Source: Pseudomonadales bacterium
Lineage (GTDB): Bacteria; Pseudomonadota; Gammaproteobacteria; Pseudomonadales; Azotimanducaceae
Length of the DNA stretch: 44,740 bases
Assembly (NCBI GenBank): GCA_022827905.1
Contig: JAJEIQ010000021.1
Coordinates: forward strand, 1-44,740
Reading direction: 5' to 3'
The notes beneath the pieces are model-generated. The model made no database searches and was not told the origin of the DNA. It saw nothing but the letters and a program-made list of their open reading frames with translations. Below, piece after piece: positions 24,747-34,017 of the stretch (its first letter is position 1; each line of letters begins with the position of its first letter). A program made the translations under genes and the position numbers.

Positions 24747-26072
24747 ATGAACACCCGAGACTACGCCCGCTGGTTCCGCGCCTCAACGCCCTACATCAGC
24801 GCCTATCGCCAGCAGACCTTCGTGGTGCTTTTGCCCGGCGAGGCGCTCACTCATCCCAATCTGGTCAACGTGGTGCATGATCTGGCCTTGCTGAACGTCT
24901 TGGGTGTGCGGTTGGTGATCGTCCACGGCGCCCGCCCGCAGATCACCGCTGCCCTGTCCGGCAGCCAATCGGCGAACCACATGGAAACCCAGGATGGGGT
25001 GTCGCGCCGCGTCACCGACCCGGAAGCCATGCAGGCCATCGCCGGGGTGTGCGGGCAATTGCGCACCGAGTTGGAGGCGCTGTTCTCCACCGGCGTGCCA
25101 ACCAGCCCGTTGCACAACGCCGAAATTCAAATCGTCTGCGGCAATTTCATCACCGCCCGGCCCATCGGAGTGCTCGACGGCGTGGACTATCAGTTGACCG
25201 GCCAGCCCCGCCGCGTTCAGGCAGGGCGCCTGAACGCCATGCTCGACGCCGGCGCCATCGTGCTGCTGTCGCCCATCGGCTACTCTCCCTCCGGCCAACC
25301 GTTCAACTTGGCGGCGGATGAATTGGCCGGGGAGGTCGCCTTAGCCCTCAAGGCCCGCAAGCTGATGGCTTTCGACCGCCAGCCTTATCTGGCCGAGACC
25401 GGCGGCCAGAGGCTCAGCAATCTAACGCCGGCAGGCGCCAGCGCCGCGCTTGCGTCCACCCCGGCCGACGAAGCCACCGGACGGTGCCTGGCCATGTTGG
25501 CGCGGGCGGTCGCTGGGGGAGTCGCCAGCGGCCAACTGGTCAGCTACGAGGACGACGGCGCATTGCTCGCCGAGCTCTTCACCGCCGAAGGCGTTGGCAC
25601 CCAGATCACCGAGGACGACCGTCGCACCGTGCGCCGGGCCGAACCCCGGGACGTGGCCGACATCGTGGAGGTGATACGGCCCCTGGAGGAGGCCGGCATG
25701 TTGGTTAGGCGCTCCCGAGATCGGCTGGAGCGGGAAGTCGAGCGCTTTCTCGTCGCCGAGGTCGATGGCTTCGTGGTGGGCTGCTGCGCCCTCTATCCCG
25801 CCGGCGACAGCGTGGAGCTGGCCTGCGTGGCCGTGCATCCGGCGCACCGGTCCGCGGCAGGCAGCGGAGCGGGCGCACGGCTGCTGGCGGCGGCCGAGGA
25901 GGCCGCCCGGGCCCAAGGCTTCGAGCGGATGTTCGCCCTCACCACCCAAACCCGGGATTGGTTCGTCGAGCAGGGTTTTGAGGATGGGTCCGTGGAAGAC
26001 CTGCCCGCACCCAAGCAGACCCTCTACAATCACGCGCGCGGCGCCAAGGTGCTGTTCAAAGCGCTGACTTAA
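24747..26072 (+). CDS. argA: N-acetylglutamate synthase (kinase-fold/GNAT fusion)
   Basis: A 441-residue enzyme for the first step of arginine synthesis. An amino-acid-kinase-fold domain (about 1-290; VVLLPGEALTHPNLVNVVHD, VRLVIVHGARPQI) usually binds inhibitory arginine. It is followed by a GNAT catalytic domain (about 300-441; RRAEPRDVADIVEVIRPLEE, VAVHPAHRSAAGSGAGARLL, YNHARGAKVLFKAL). No kinase catalysis is expected. It is cotranscribed with argE. The N terminus has no clear Shine-Dalgarno. Confidence 0.95.
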   Translation: MNTRDYARWFRASTPYISAYRQQTFVVLLPGEALTHPNLVNVVHDLALLNVLGVRLVIVHGARPQITAALSGSQSANHMETQDGVSRRVTDPEAMQAIAGVCGQLRTELEALFSTGVPTSPLHNAEIQIVCGNFITARPIGVLDGVDYQLTGQPRRVQAGRLNAMLDAGAIVLLSPIGYSPSGQPFNLAADELAGEVALALKARKLMAFDRQPYLAETGGQRLSNLTPAGASAALASTPADEATGRCLAMLARAVAGGVASGQLVSYEDDGALLAELFTAEGVGTQITEDDRRTVRRAEPRDVADIVEVIRPLEEAGMLVRRSRDRLEREVERFLVAEVDGFVVGCCALYPAGDSVELACVAVHPAHRSAAGSGAGARLLAAAEEAARAQGFERMFALTTQTRDWFVEQGFEDGSVEDLPAPKQTLYNHARGAKVLFKALT

Positions 26073-26125
26073 GCCGCGTCGATGGCCAGGCCGGCGAAAA
26101 CGCAACAACCAAGGAAACGGGGAAG

Positions 26126-27796
26126 ATGAACGACCAACGCCCACACTCCTCAATCGTCGTGGACGGCGTCGCCCAAGCACCCAGCCGAGCCATGCTGCGC
26201 GCCGTCGGATTCACCGGGGACGACTTCGACAAGCCCCAAGTGGGCATCGCTTCGACCTGGAGCATGATCACGCCCTGCAACATGCACATCAACGAGCTGG
26301 CGGAAGCGGCGGCGATGGGCGCGGACGAGGCCGGGGCGAAGAGCGTGCAGTTCAACACCATCACGGTCTCCGACGGCATCTCCATGGGCACGCCGGGGAT
26401 GCGCTATTCGCTGGTGTCCCGGGAGGTGATCGCCGATTCCATCGAAGCGGTGGTCTGCGCCCAAGGCTTCGACGGCTTCGTCGCCATCGGCGGCTGCGAC
26501 AAGAACATGCCGGGCTGCGCCATGGCCATGGCGCGCATCGACCGGCCCAGCGTGTTTGTTTACGGCGGCACCATCGCGCTGGGCGCGGAGCGCCGTGACG
26601 TGATTTCCGTGTTTGAAGCCGTGGGCCAGAATGCGGCCGGCGCGATCACCGACGAGCAATTGAGGGAGGTGGAGCGCACCGCGATCCCCGGCCCCGGCTC
26701 CTGCGGCGGCATGTACACGGCCAACACCATGGCCTCCGCCATCGAGGCCTTGGGACTGTCGCTGCCGGGCAGCTCCGCCCAGGAGGCCGTCTCCCAATCC
26801 AAGCGCACCGACAGCTACAACGCCGGTGCCGCCGTGCAGCGGCTCATCGAGCGGGGCATCAAGCCGAGCGACATCTTGAGCCGCGAGTCCTTCGACAACG
26901 CCATCACCCTGGCCATCGCCTTGGAGGGCTCCACCAACGCAGTGCTGCACCTGTTGGCCATCGCCAATGCGGCGGGCGTGCCGCTCGAACTCGACGACTT
27001 CACCCGCGTGGGCCAAGGCGTGCCGGTGCTGGCCGACATGCGTCCGGCGGGCCAATTCGCCATGACCGAACTCATCGACATCGGCGGCATCGAGCCGTTG
27101 ATGAAGATGCTGCTCGAAGCGGGCCTGCTGCACGGCGGCTGCCTGACGGTCACCGGCCAGACACTGGCCGAGAACTTGGCCGACGTGGCTCCTTATCCGC
27201 CGGACCAGGAGATTATTCGGCCACTTGACGCGCCGATCAAACCGGACAGCCACCTCGTGGTGCTTTATGGCAATCTGGCCCCTGAGGGCGCGGTGGCCAA
27301 GATCACTGGCCACGAGGGCTTGCGCTTCACCGGCACGGCGCGTTGCTTCCACGGCGAGGAGGCGGCCATGGGCGCGATCATGGAAGGCGCGGTGGGCAAG
27401 GGCGACGTCATCGTCGTGCGCAACGAAGGCCCTCGGGGCGGGCCGGGCATGCGCGAAATGCTGTCGCCAACCAGCGCAATCAACGGCCGCGGGTTGTCCG
27501 GCGACGTGGCGCTCATCACCGATGGCCGTTTTTCCGGCGGCTCCCACGGCTTCGTGATTGGCCACATCACCCCGGAGGCCTTCGACGGCGGTCCAATCGC
27601 ATTGCTGGAGGATGGTGATGAAATCACCATCGACGCCGAACGGCGGGAGATCAACGTCACCCTAAGCGACGCAGAGCTGGCCAGCCGACGGGCAAGCTGG
27701 CAGCCTCCTCCACCCTACGCGGAGAAGGGCCTGCTCGCGAAGTACGCCAAGCTGGTGAGTTCCGCCAGCGACGGCGCAGTGACGGACAGACTCTAG
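26126..27796 (+). CDS. ilvD: Dihydroxy-acid dehydratase
   Basis: A 556-residue Fe-S dehydratase for branched-chain amino acid synthesis. Cluster and active-site residues are visible: Cys51 (ITPCNMHINELAE), Cys124 and Lys126 (GGCDKNMPGC), and Cys193 (PGPGSCGGMYTANTMA). The C-terminal barrel contains GRGLSGDVALITDGRFSGG. The length is typical of the IlvD subgroup of about 560 residues. It shares a strand with argEA, 53 nt downstream, and possibly a transcript. It converges on the RRM gene with a hairpin between. Confidence 0.96.
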   Translation: MNDQRPHSSIVVDGVAQAPSRAMLRAVGFTGDDFDKPQVGIASTWSMITPCNMHINELAEAAAMGADEAGAKSVQFNTITVSDGISMGTPGMRYSLVSREVIADSIEAVVCAQGFDGFVAIGGCDKNMPGCAMAMARIDRPSVFVYGGTIALGAERRDVISVFEAVGQNAAGAITDEQLREVERTAIPGPGSCGGMYTANTMASAIEALGLSLPGSSAQEAVSQSKRTDSYNAGAAVQRLIERGIKPSDILSRESFDNAITLAIALEGSTNAVLHLLAIANAAGVPLELDDFTRVGQGVPVLADMRPAGQFAMTELIDIGGIEPLMKMLLEAGLLHGGCLTVTGQTLAENLADVAPYPPDQEIIRPLDAPIKPDSHLVVLYGNLAPEGAVAKITGHEGLRFTGTARCFHGEEAAMGAIMEGAVGKGDVIVVRNEGPRGGPGMREMLSPTSAINGRGLSGDVALITDGRFSGGSHGFVIGHITPEAFDGGPIALLEDGDEITIDAERREINVTLSDAELASRRASWQPPPPYAEKGLLAKYAKLVSSASDGAVTDRL

Positions 27797-27803
27797 CGCG
27801 GCC

Positions 27804-27826
27804 GGAATGCCGCTTAGCGGCGTTCC
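27804..27826. terminator. Hairpin between convergent ilvD and RRM genes
   Basis: GGAATGCCGC (27804-27813), TTA loop, then GCGGCGTTCC (27817-27826): a 10-bp stem with one G-T pair. It overlaps the stop of the RRM gene and lies 8 nt past ilvD. No U-tract follows on either strand. It may therefore be an RNA-stabilising or bidirectional terminator-like hairpin rather than a classical terminator. Confidence 0.4.
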
Positions 27827-28068
27827 CGGGAGCGTTCCTTGGCTTGGCTGACGCGCAGGCGGCGCGACTTCACCTCGGTTTCGTTGAGCGCGGCGATGGC
27901 GGCGCGGGCGTCGTCGTCGCCCATTTCCACGAAACCGAAGCCTCGGGAGCGTCCGGTCTCCCGGTCCATGACCACATTGGCCGAATGGACTTCGCCGTGT
28001 TCCGCGAACAGCTCCTCAAGTTGGGGGTCGTCAATGGCCCAAGGCAGGTTGCCCACATATATCTTCAT
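27814..28068 (-). CDS. Small RRM RNA-binding protein
   Basis: An 84-residue protein consisting of one RNA-recognition motif: RNP2 IYVGNL (3-8) and RNP1 RGFGFVEM (42-49). It has a basic C-terminal tail (VSQAKERSRERR). Such proteins resemble cyanobacterial cold-inducible Rbp and occur in many proteobacteria, where they likely act as RNA chaperones. I chose ATG 28068 because the RRM begins there; the longer frame to 28173 adds a hydrophobic unconserved stretch. Confidence 0.9.
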   Translation of the reverse strand: MKIYVGNLPWAIDDPQLEELFAEHGEVHSANVVMDRETGRSRGFGFVEMGDDDARAAIAALNETEVKSRRLRVSQAKERSRERR

Positions 28069-28304
28069 TCTTTGTTCCACATTAGCGGTGATTGAAATGG
28101 CCAGCACTCGGCTGACCGCGAACCGGGACACCGCAAAGAACAATAGAACAGGAGGCCAAGGCTTCACCTTCACTTGAACATGAGGCGGGGATCCAGTGGG
28201 GCGCTACCATACGGCAAAGCGCCCTTGTGTACAATGCGCGCCGTGCATCTTTCCTGCTCAAACCAAGTGGATCTCAAAGCCCACGCCTGATCGGTGGGCA
28301 GACC

Positions 28305-28850
28305 ATGCGCCAGAAGGTCACCGTTACCTATCTCGACTACCACGGCGGGCATGCCGACAGCGTGGTGGCAGCAGACCGGCACTACGACCTGCGCGAGGCC
28401 ACATCCCCCTGCCCGGAGCTCAATCGATTCCTTTATGTGAGCGTCGGCTACCCTTGGTGCTGGCACATGCGCCTATCCTGGAGCTACCGGCAATGGCTTG
28501 ACTACCTCGAAGATCCTGGGGTGACCACTTGGATCGGCTACGAGAGCGGCAATCCCATCGGCTACTTTGAACTGCATCGAGACGCCGAAGGCGCGGTGGA
28601 AATCGCCTACTTCGGGCTGCTGCCGCACTACGTCGGACGCGGCCTTGGCAAGCGGCTGCTCGATGACGCCATCGCCAAGGCCAGCGCCTTTGGCGACGGG
28701 CGCATCTGGCTGCACACCTGCTCCCTGGACCATCCGGCGGCACTGCCGAACTACTTGGCGCGGGGGTTCAGGGTGCGCAGGACCGAGGTGGTGGAGGAGG
28801 AGGTGCCGGATGCGCCCTTGGAGCCTTGGCCCGGCGCTCAAGTGCCCTAG
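28305..28850 (+). CDS. GNAT-family N-acetyltransferase
   Basis: The protein has 181 residues. The acetyl-CoA loop is LLPHYVGRGLGKRLLDDA, preceded by GAVEIAYFG and followed by IWLHTCSLDHPAALPNYLARGFRV, the standard GNAT motif A/B pattern. The substrate is unknown. ATG 28305 with GGTGGG upstream is preferred; an in-frame ATG at 28227 adds a basic, unconserved segment. The stop overlaps that of the convergent hemE (28847-28850). Confidence 0.85.
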   Translation: MRQKVTVTYLDYHGGHADSVVAADRHYDLREATSPCPELNRFLYVSVGYPWCWHMRLSWSYRQWLDYLEDPGVTTWIGYESGNPIGYFELHRDAEGAVEIAYFGLLPHYVGRGLGKRLLDDAIAKASAFGDGRIWLHTCSLDHPAALPNYLARGFRVRRTEVVEEEVPDAPLEPWPGAQVP

Positions 28851-29872
28851 CCATGCTCATGGACGTAGTCCACGAGGTACTTCACGTGGTCCACCGGGGT
28901 TTCCGGCACAATGCCGTGGCCGAGGTTGAAGATGTGCCCCGGCCGTCCGGCCGCCGAGTCCAGCACCGCCTGGGCTTCCCGGGCGATAGCGGCCCGATCG
29001 GCGCACAGCACCATGGGGTCCAGATTGCCCTGCACCGCCCCACAGCCGAGTTCCTGCCAAGCCGGGCCTAGGGGCTGGCGCCAGTCCAAAGCGATGACAT
29101 CCGGTTCGAGGGCCGCCACATCGGGCAGCAAATGGCCGTTGCCGGTGCCGAAGTAGATGATCGGCACCTCGGGATGCTGGGCTCGAACGCGCTGGATCAG
29201 CCGCTCGGTGTGCGGCAGGACGTAGCGGCGGAAATCGCCCACCGACAGGCAGCCCACCCAGGTGTCGAACAGTTGCACGGCGTCCACGCCGGCGCTGATC
29301 TGCAACTCGAGGTAGCTGGCCAACTGCTCCACCAGCTTGCCGAGCAAGCGATCCCAGAGGGCCGGCGCCTGATGCATCATGGTCTTGATGAAGCGGTAGT
29401 TTCGCGAGCCCGCACCCTCCACCGCGTAGGACGCCAGCGTGAAGGGGGCGCCCGCGAAGCCGATGAGCGCGATGCTCGGCGGCAGGTCGCTGAGTATGTT
29501 GCGGATGGTGGCGGCGATGTAAGGGGTGGCTTCCGAGGCGGGTGCCACCGCCAGCGCCGCAACATCCGCCTCCGTGCGCAAGGGGTTGTCGAACACCGGG
29601 CCAAGGCCGGGTTTGTAGTCCAACCGCATGCCCATGGGCTCCAGGATCGGCAGCAGATCGGCAAAGAGGATGGCTGCATCCACGCCGAGAATGCGTTGCG
29701 CATCCAGCGCCGCCTCGGCCGCCCGCTCGGGATGCTTGAAGAACGCCAAGCTGGGCAGGTCGCCCTTGACCCGGTGGTATTCCGGCATGTAGCGGCCCGC
29801 TTGCCGGTTGAGCCAAATGGGCGTGAAGCCGACGGGCTCGCCCCGGCAAGCCTTGAGAAACGGCTTCTCCAC
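28847..29872 (-). CDS. hemE: Uroporphyrinogen decarboxylase
   Basis: A 341-residue enzyme that removes four carboxyls from uroporphyrinogen III to give coproporphyrinogen III in heme synthesis. Signature segments are RQAGRYMPEYH near the N terminus, GFAGAPFTLASYAVEG in the middle and YFGTGNGHLLPD near the C terminus. Another catalytic region is ILFADLLPILEPMG. The start is GTG 29872 (VEKPFLKACRG), 10 nt after the Uma2 stop. The longer frame into Uma2 is rejected. Confidence 0.94.
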   Translation of the reverse strand: MEKPFLKACRGEPVGFTPIWLNRQAGRYMPEYHRVKGDLPSLAFFKHPERAAEAALDAQRILGVDAAILFADLLPILEPMGMRLDYKPGLGPVFDNPLRTEADVAALAVAPASEATPYIAATIRNILSDLPPSIALIGFAGAPFTLASYAVEGAGSRNYRFIKTMMHQAPALWDRLLGKLVEQLASYLELQISAGVDAVQLFDTWVGCLSVGDFRRYVLPHTERLIQRVRAQHPEVPIIYFGTGNGHLLPDVAALEPDVIALDWRQPLGPAWQELGCGAVQGNLDPMVLCADRAAIAREAQAVLDSAAGRPGHIFNLGHGIVPETPVDHVKYLVDYVHEHG

Positions 29873-29882
29873 GGCTAAGGGG

Positions 29883-30554
29883 CTAGCTCCCCTCGCGCTT
29901 GGCGGGTTCGCCCGACGCAAAGACCGCGGCCACATCCACCGTGAAGCCCGGCAAGGTGGGCGAGTCCGCACGGTCTCCGGGCCGGAACAGGCCGTGTTCC
30001 ACGTACTGGCCGTCCGCCAGGGTCAACACGGTGATGGTGTCGTTGAGTGGGTTGACTATCCAGTACTCCGGTACGCCGGCTTCGGCATAGTCCGAGCGCT
30101 TCTGCACCAGGTCTCGGTTGGGATCGCCCGGACTGACCACCTCCAGGACCCAGTCCGCGCCGTGCCAATAGGCGTTCTGGTTCCTCGGATCCGCGGCGTC
30201 TAGCAAGGCCAGCAAATCCGGCTGCCGAAATTTGCCGGGACGCGTGCGCATGCCCAATCCGGACAAGTACAGCTCGCCACCCAGCTCTAGGATGAACGGA
30301 TACAGTACTCGGTAAACAAAACCCAAGATGGCTTGATGTGTTCGAGTGGGCACCGGAAGAATCTCAATCCAGCCGTCCGTGAACTCGACCAAACGATTGG
30401 TGCCTGCCACCAACTTGAGGAACTGCTCCTCGGTCCACAGGCCCTGCAGCCCGTCCAGGCTCGCCAATTCGGTGCCGTCCGCAGTGACTATTTGCAGCTC
30501 GCCGCAATGGGCGCCGTTCGCTGTTTCCATAGCGTAGTCCAATGCCATGCTCAT
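29883..30554 (-). CDS. Uma2-family putative endonuclease (DUF820)
   Basis: A 223-residue PD-(D/E)xK-fold protein. Asp113 (RQPDLLALL), Glu138 (LEVVSP) and Lys152 are the likely catalytic residues, and GVPEYWIVNPL is the family's hallmark. Most members are uncharacterised and abundant in cyanobacteria; here one sits in a housekeeping run between an adenylate cyclase and hemE. Its biological role is unknown. It may be a stray mobile or toxin-like gene. ATG 30554 has GAGGA upstream at long spacing; ATG 30548 is an alternative. Confidence 0.85.
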   Translation of the reverse strand: MSMALDYAMETANGAHCGELQIVTADGTELASLDGLQGLWTEEQFLKLVAGTNRLVEFTDGWIEILPVPTRTHQAILGFVYRVLYPFILELGGELYLSGLGMRTRPGKFRQPDLLALLDAADPRNQNAYWHGADWVLEVVSPGDPNRDLVQKRSDYAEAGVPEYWIVNPLNDTITVLTLADGQYVEHGLFRPGDRADSPTLPGFTVDVAAVFASGEPAKREGS

Positions 30555-30588
30555 GTTTGCGTTTCCTCATCATAGCGCAAGCCGCCGT

Positions 30589-31773
30589 TCAGTTCGGGTC
30601 ACGACCGGCAAAGGATTCAACCCTTTGGAAGCGCACGGGACCCAGTCCCTTCAGCGGACGTTCCATCACCGCCGAGAGCGGCACCTCGGCCAGCAGCCCG
30701 GTGCGTTCGCAGACCAGCACCTCGCCAGCGTTGGCCTGGCCCTCCAAGCGACTCGCCAGATTCACCGGCTGGCCAATGACCGTGTACTCCAAGCGTCCGC
30801 CGCCGCCCCAATCGCCCAACGAGCAATAGCCGCTGGCGACGCCGATCTTGAGGCGCACCGGTTCCGGCAGGCCTTGGGCGCGCCAGCGGTCCGCCAGTTG
30901 GGTGAGTTCGATGTCCAGCAGGCGGCAGCAGTGCAGGGCATCGGCGACTAGCCTGGGCCGCTCTTCGGTGCCCGCCTCGCCGAACACCAGCATCGCGCCG
31001 TCGCCGAGCACCTTGCTCAAGGTGCCGCCGCAGCGCTGGGTCACGTCGGCGACGGCTTTCAAGTAGCTGTCCAGGACCGGCGTCAACTCCTCCACCGCCA
31101 AGCGCTCCACCAAGGGCGTGAAGCCCGCCAGATCGGCGAAGGCCACCACCAGCCAGCGGCGCTCCAGCCGGGGTTGCTCCGCCGCCTTGAGACGGTCCGC
31201 CAAGGTGTGCGGCAGGTATTGCTGCAAGCGGGCGTTCATCAGGCGCATCTGCGCCCGCTGGCCGGCCATGCCCAAGGCTTGGCGGTGCGCCCAGTGGCCC
31301 AGCAAGGCGCAATAGGCGAGCACCAATAGACTTGAGAAGGCAGCGGCGGCCGGCACGGCGAAGACGCTGGCGGCCGGCGAGGCGAAATCCCCAGCCGCCA
31401 ATCCCGCCATGGTGCAAAGGATGGCCAGCAGCGCTTGGCGAATGCCGCCCTGCAGGGCGTTGCTGGCCACCAGAATGATGCCCACCGCAAAGAGCAGGCT
31501 CGGCGGCAGGCTGGCCCATGCGAAGAGACCGCTCGCAAAGGCAGCTTCCGCCAAGTGAACGTTCAGGATGGTCTTGGCGGACGCCCGACGCTGGCCCAGA
31601 TCAACCGCCAGCGGCCACAGCAGGCACCAGCCGAGCACCGCGGCGGCGCTCGACGGCGGCGGTTGGTCGAGCAGCAGGAAGCCAAAGCCGATGACCGGGT
31701 AGCACAGATAGCGGAACGGCTTGGCGTTGGCGGCGAGTTTGGCGGCGCGAAGCATGGCGACATTGCGCCACAT
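30589..31773 (-). CDS. Membrane-anchored class III adenylate cyclase
   Basis: The protein has 394 residues. Six hydrophobic segments between about 20 and 160 resemble the MASE2 domain of P. aeruginosa CyaB, then comes a cyclase homology domain. Metal Asp214 (AFADLAGFTP) and Asp258 (KVLGDGAMLVFG), adenine-selecting Lys254 and Thr331, and transition-state Asn338 and Arg342 (VNLASRLE) are all present. It should therefore make cAMP rather than cGMP. The membrane domain may sense a signal; none is evident. It starts 40 nt after the fabV stop. Confidence 0.9.
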   Translation of the reverse strand: MWRNVAMLRAAKLAANAKPFRYLCYPVIGFGFLLLDQPPPSSAAAVLGWCLLWPLAVDLGQRRASAKTILNVHLAEAAFASGLFAWASLPPSLLFAVGIILVASNALQGGIRQALLAILCTMAGLAAGDFASPAASVFAVPAAAAFSSLLVLAYCALLGHWAHRQALGMAGQRAQMRLMNARLQQYLPHTLADRLKAAEQPRLERRWLVVAFADLAGFTPLVERLAVEELTPVLDSYLKAVADVTQRCGGTLSKVLGDGAMLVFGEAGTEERPRLVADALHCCRLLDIELTQLADRWRAQGLPEPVRLKIGVASGYCSLGDWGGGGRLEYTVIGQPVNLASRLEGQANAGEVLVCERTGLLAEVPLSAVMERPLKGLGPVRFQRVESFAGRDPN

Positions 31774-31813
31774 CCGCTGGCCGGCTCGCTATGGGCAATC
31801 TCCTACACGCCTG

Positions 31814-32998
31814 TCAGCCGATGACCTTTCCTAATGTAGGATCGATGTCCGCATCGTAGTCCACACCCTCGAAGCCGAAGCCGAAAATCTTCAGGAAATC
31901 GGCGTTGTAGCCCTCTAAGTCACCGAATTCCTTGATGTTTTCGGTATGGACCAGCGGCCAGCGCCGCTTCACTTCGTCCTGGACGGACGCGGAAAGCTCC
32001 ACATCGTCCATGCGAATGCGGCCCGCCTCGTCAAGACGCGGCGTGGCGCCGGTCGCCAACTGGGTGGCGAACAGTCGATGGATGTGCTCGATGGGGCCCT
32101 CATGCACCCCCTGCTCCTTCATCACCTTGAACAGCAGGGACATGTACAGCGAGACCACCGGAATGGCGCTGCTGGCCTGGGTCACGACGCCCTTCAGGGA
32201 GGCCACCCGGGCGGACCCGCCGAGTGGCGCGAGACGCTCCGTGATCGCCCCAGCGGCGCGGTCCAGATTGGCCTTGGCCTGGCCTAGGGTACCGCCCGTG
32301 TAGATCGGCCAGGTCAGTTCGCTGCCCAGATAGGTGAACGCCAGCGTGCGGAAGCCCGGCGCCAGCAGGTTCGCCTGGTCCAGGGCGTCGATCCAGAATT
32401 CCCAGTCCTCGCCACCCATCACGGCGACGGTGTTGGCAGTGTCCTCGTCACTGCCCGGCTCAAGGGCCACCTCCGCGACCTCCCCCTTGTTGACGTTGAG
32501 GGACTTCATGGTCAGCGTCTCGCCCAAGGGCTTGATGGCGGAGCGGTGCAGCACCCCGGTGCGGGGATGCAGGCGCACCGGCGAGGCGAGGCTGTAAACC
32601 AATAGATCGATCGGCCCGAATCCGGACTTGAGGGCATCCACGACCTCTGCCTTGGTGGCGTCCGCGAAGGCGTCGCCGTCGATGGTGGCGGAGCGCGGAC
32701 CCAAGGCGGCGGCATCGAAGGCGGCATTGTTGTACCAGCCCGCCGACGCGGTGCGCTTTTCGCTGGGCGGCTTTTCCAAGGAAACGCCCAAGGTGTTGGC
32801 CCCGCAGCCGGCGCCTGCCACGATGCGCGAGGCCAGGCCGTAGCCTCCGGAGCAGCCCAGCACCAAGGCGTTGTCCACGCCGACGTCGATGGGCCCAGCC
32901 GCCTTCACGACGTCGATCTGCCGCTGCACGCCGGCAGCGCATCCGAGGGGGTGCGCGGTGGTGCAAATGAAGCCGCGGATGCGGGGTTTGACGATCAT
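31814..32998 (-). CDS. fabV: Trans-2-enoyl-ACP/CoA reductase FabV
   Basis: A 394-residue NADH-dependent enoyl reductase of fatty-acid synthesis, a class known to resist triclosan. The NAD-binding motif GCSGGYGLASR (48-58) and the catalytic Tyr233-x8-Lys242 pair (YTGGTLGQAK) are present. ATG 32998 overlaps the upstream kinase stop (ATGA). A longer frame to 33082 is rejected: it is poorly conserved and lies in the kinase gene. Whether a FabI is also present cannot be told here. Confidence 0.95.
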   Translation of the reverse strand: MIVKPRIRGFICTTAHPLGCAAGVQRQIDVVKAAGPIDVGVDNALVLGCSGGYGLASRIVAGAGCGANTLGVSLEKPPSEKRTASAGWYNNAAFDAAALGPRSATIDGDAFADATKAEVVDALKSGFGPIDLLVYSLASPVRLHPRTGVLHRSAIKPLGETLTMKSLNVNKGEVAEVALEPGSDEDTANTVAVMGGEDWEFWIDALDQANLLAPGFRTLAFTYLGSELTWPIYTGGTLGQAKANLDRAAGAITERLAPLGGSARVASLKGVVTQASSAIPVVSLYMSLLFKVMKEQGVHEGPIEHIHRLFATQLATGATPRLDEAGRIRMDDVELSASVQDEVKRRWPLVHTENIKEFGDLEGYNADFLKIFGFGFEGVDYDADIDPTLGKVIG

Positions 32999-34017
32999 GC
33001 TGACGGCGCCTGAGTGGGACCGGGCGGCATGATACCCTCCGCCACCGCCCAGCGCATGGCGCGCCCGATGTCGAGGATCCAAGGCCCATCGCGCCGCAAG
33101 GTGATGGTGGCGTGGTCACCCTCGCGGAGCCGATGGTCCCGGTCGCCGTCCAAGGCGAGCACGCCGGGGCCGCGAAACGGCACCGGCACGTCGAAGGCGA
33201 TGCGGGTCGCGCTGCGCACCGCCACTTCCTTGAAGAACCCCGGCGACAAGGGGGCGGCGAACCGCTTGCCGGGCCCCATTTCGACCAACAGCCCCGCATC
33301 GTCCTGGGCGCCCACCGGATCGATGAGGCCGCCGATCGGGGAGGTGCCGATGGCTTCCGGCTCGGCACGGGACAGGAACAGCCGGGCGAGGCGGTTGGCG
33401 TCGAAGGGCAGCAGGTTGCCGACGTGATCGTTCCTCAGCAGCACGGCGTCGATCAGCCCCAAATCTCGATTGGTCCGGGCCGGCGGACTCAACCGTACGT
33501 GCAGCACCTTGGCCCGCTGGGCCAGCTCGTCTGCCAGCAACCCGCGCGCCTGCAGAGCGGCGACCATGCCCGCAATGGTGGGCTCGGCCAACACCGGAAA
33601 GACGTTGTTGGTGCCGGTGGACAGGGGAATCAGATGCACGTCGTGGCGCTTGCGTTCATGCAGAGCGCGCACGATGGCGCGATTGGAGCCATCGCCGCCG
33701 AGGGAGATCAGGGTTCGGCAGCCCGCCTCCAGGAACCGGGTCACCGCCACCTCCGTGTCCCGGGCGTCGTTGTGCGCCTTGTGCGGCAGCAGGTGGACCT
33801 CGGCTCGAAGCGGCAATTGCGCCAAGGCCAGGGAAGCGATGCGGAAGGGTTCCTCCAGCACGAACAGATCCGTGGCGCCGGCGGCGTCCGCGCCGGCCGC
33901 AGCCCGCGCCACCAAGTCCCGCTTGGCTTCGTGGGTCATGTTGGTGGCCCGTGCCGCCAAACGGCGCACGTCCCGCCCCGACATCGGGTTGACGCAAATG
34001 CCGATGGGGGCGTTCAA
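32995..34017 (-). CDS. ATP-NAD kinase-like/AcoX family protein
   Basis: The protein has 340 residues. The glycine-rich nucleotide motif TLISLGGDGSNRAIV is that of NAD kinase and diacylglycerol-kinase folds, and IPLSTGTNNVFP is a second conserved site. The C-terminal beta-domain is also present. The substrate is not determinable; similar proteins are annotated AcoX or NAD kinase-like. The start is TTG 34017, overlapping the folA stop (TTGA). It is coupled to fabV (ATGA), so its product may affect NAD(H) or lipid metabolism. That is inference. Confidence 0.8.
   Translation of the reverse strand: MNAPIGICVNPMSGRDVRRLAARATNMTHEAKRDLVARAAAGADAAGATDLFVLEEPFRIASLALAQLPLRAEVHLLPHKAHNDARDTEVAVTRFLEAGCRTLISLGGDGSNRAIVRALHERKRHDVHLIPLSTGTNNVFPVLAEPTIAGMVAALQARGLLADELAQRAKVLHVRLSPPARTNRDLGLIDAVLLRNDHVGNLLPFDANRLARLFLSRAEPEAIGTSPIGGLIDPVGAQDDAGLLVEMGPGKRFAAPLSPGFFKEVAVRSATRIAFDVPVPFRGPGVLALDGDRDHRLREGDHATITLRRDGPWILDIGRAMRWAVAEGIMPPGPTQAPSA

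Noticed and set aside
26150-27565. 471-codon open frame on the minus strand opposite ilvD
   Set aside because: Antisense shadow of a strongly conserved gene; His/Gly/Ala-rich composition with no recognisable domain.
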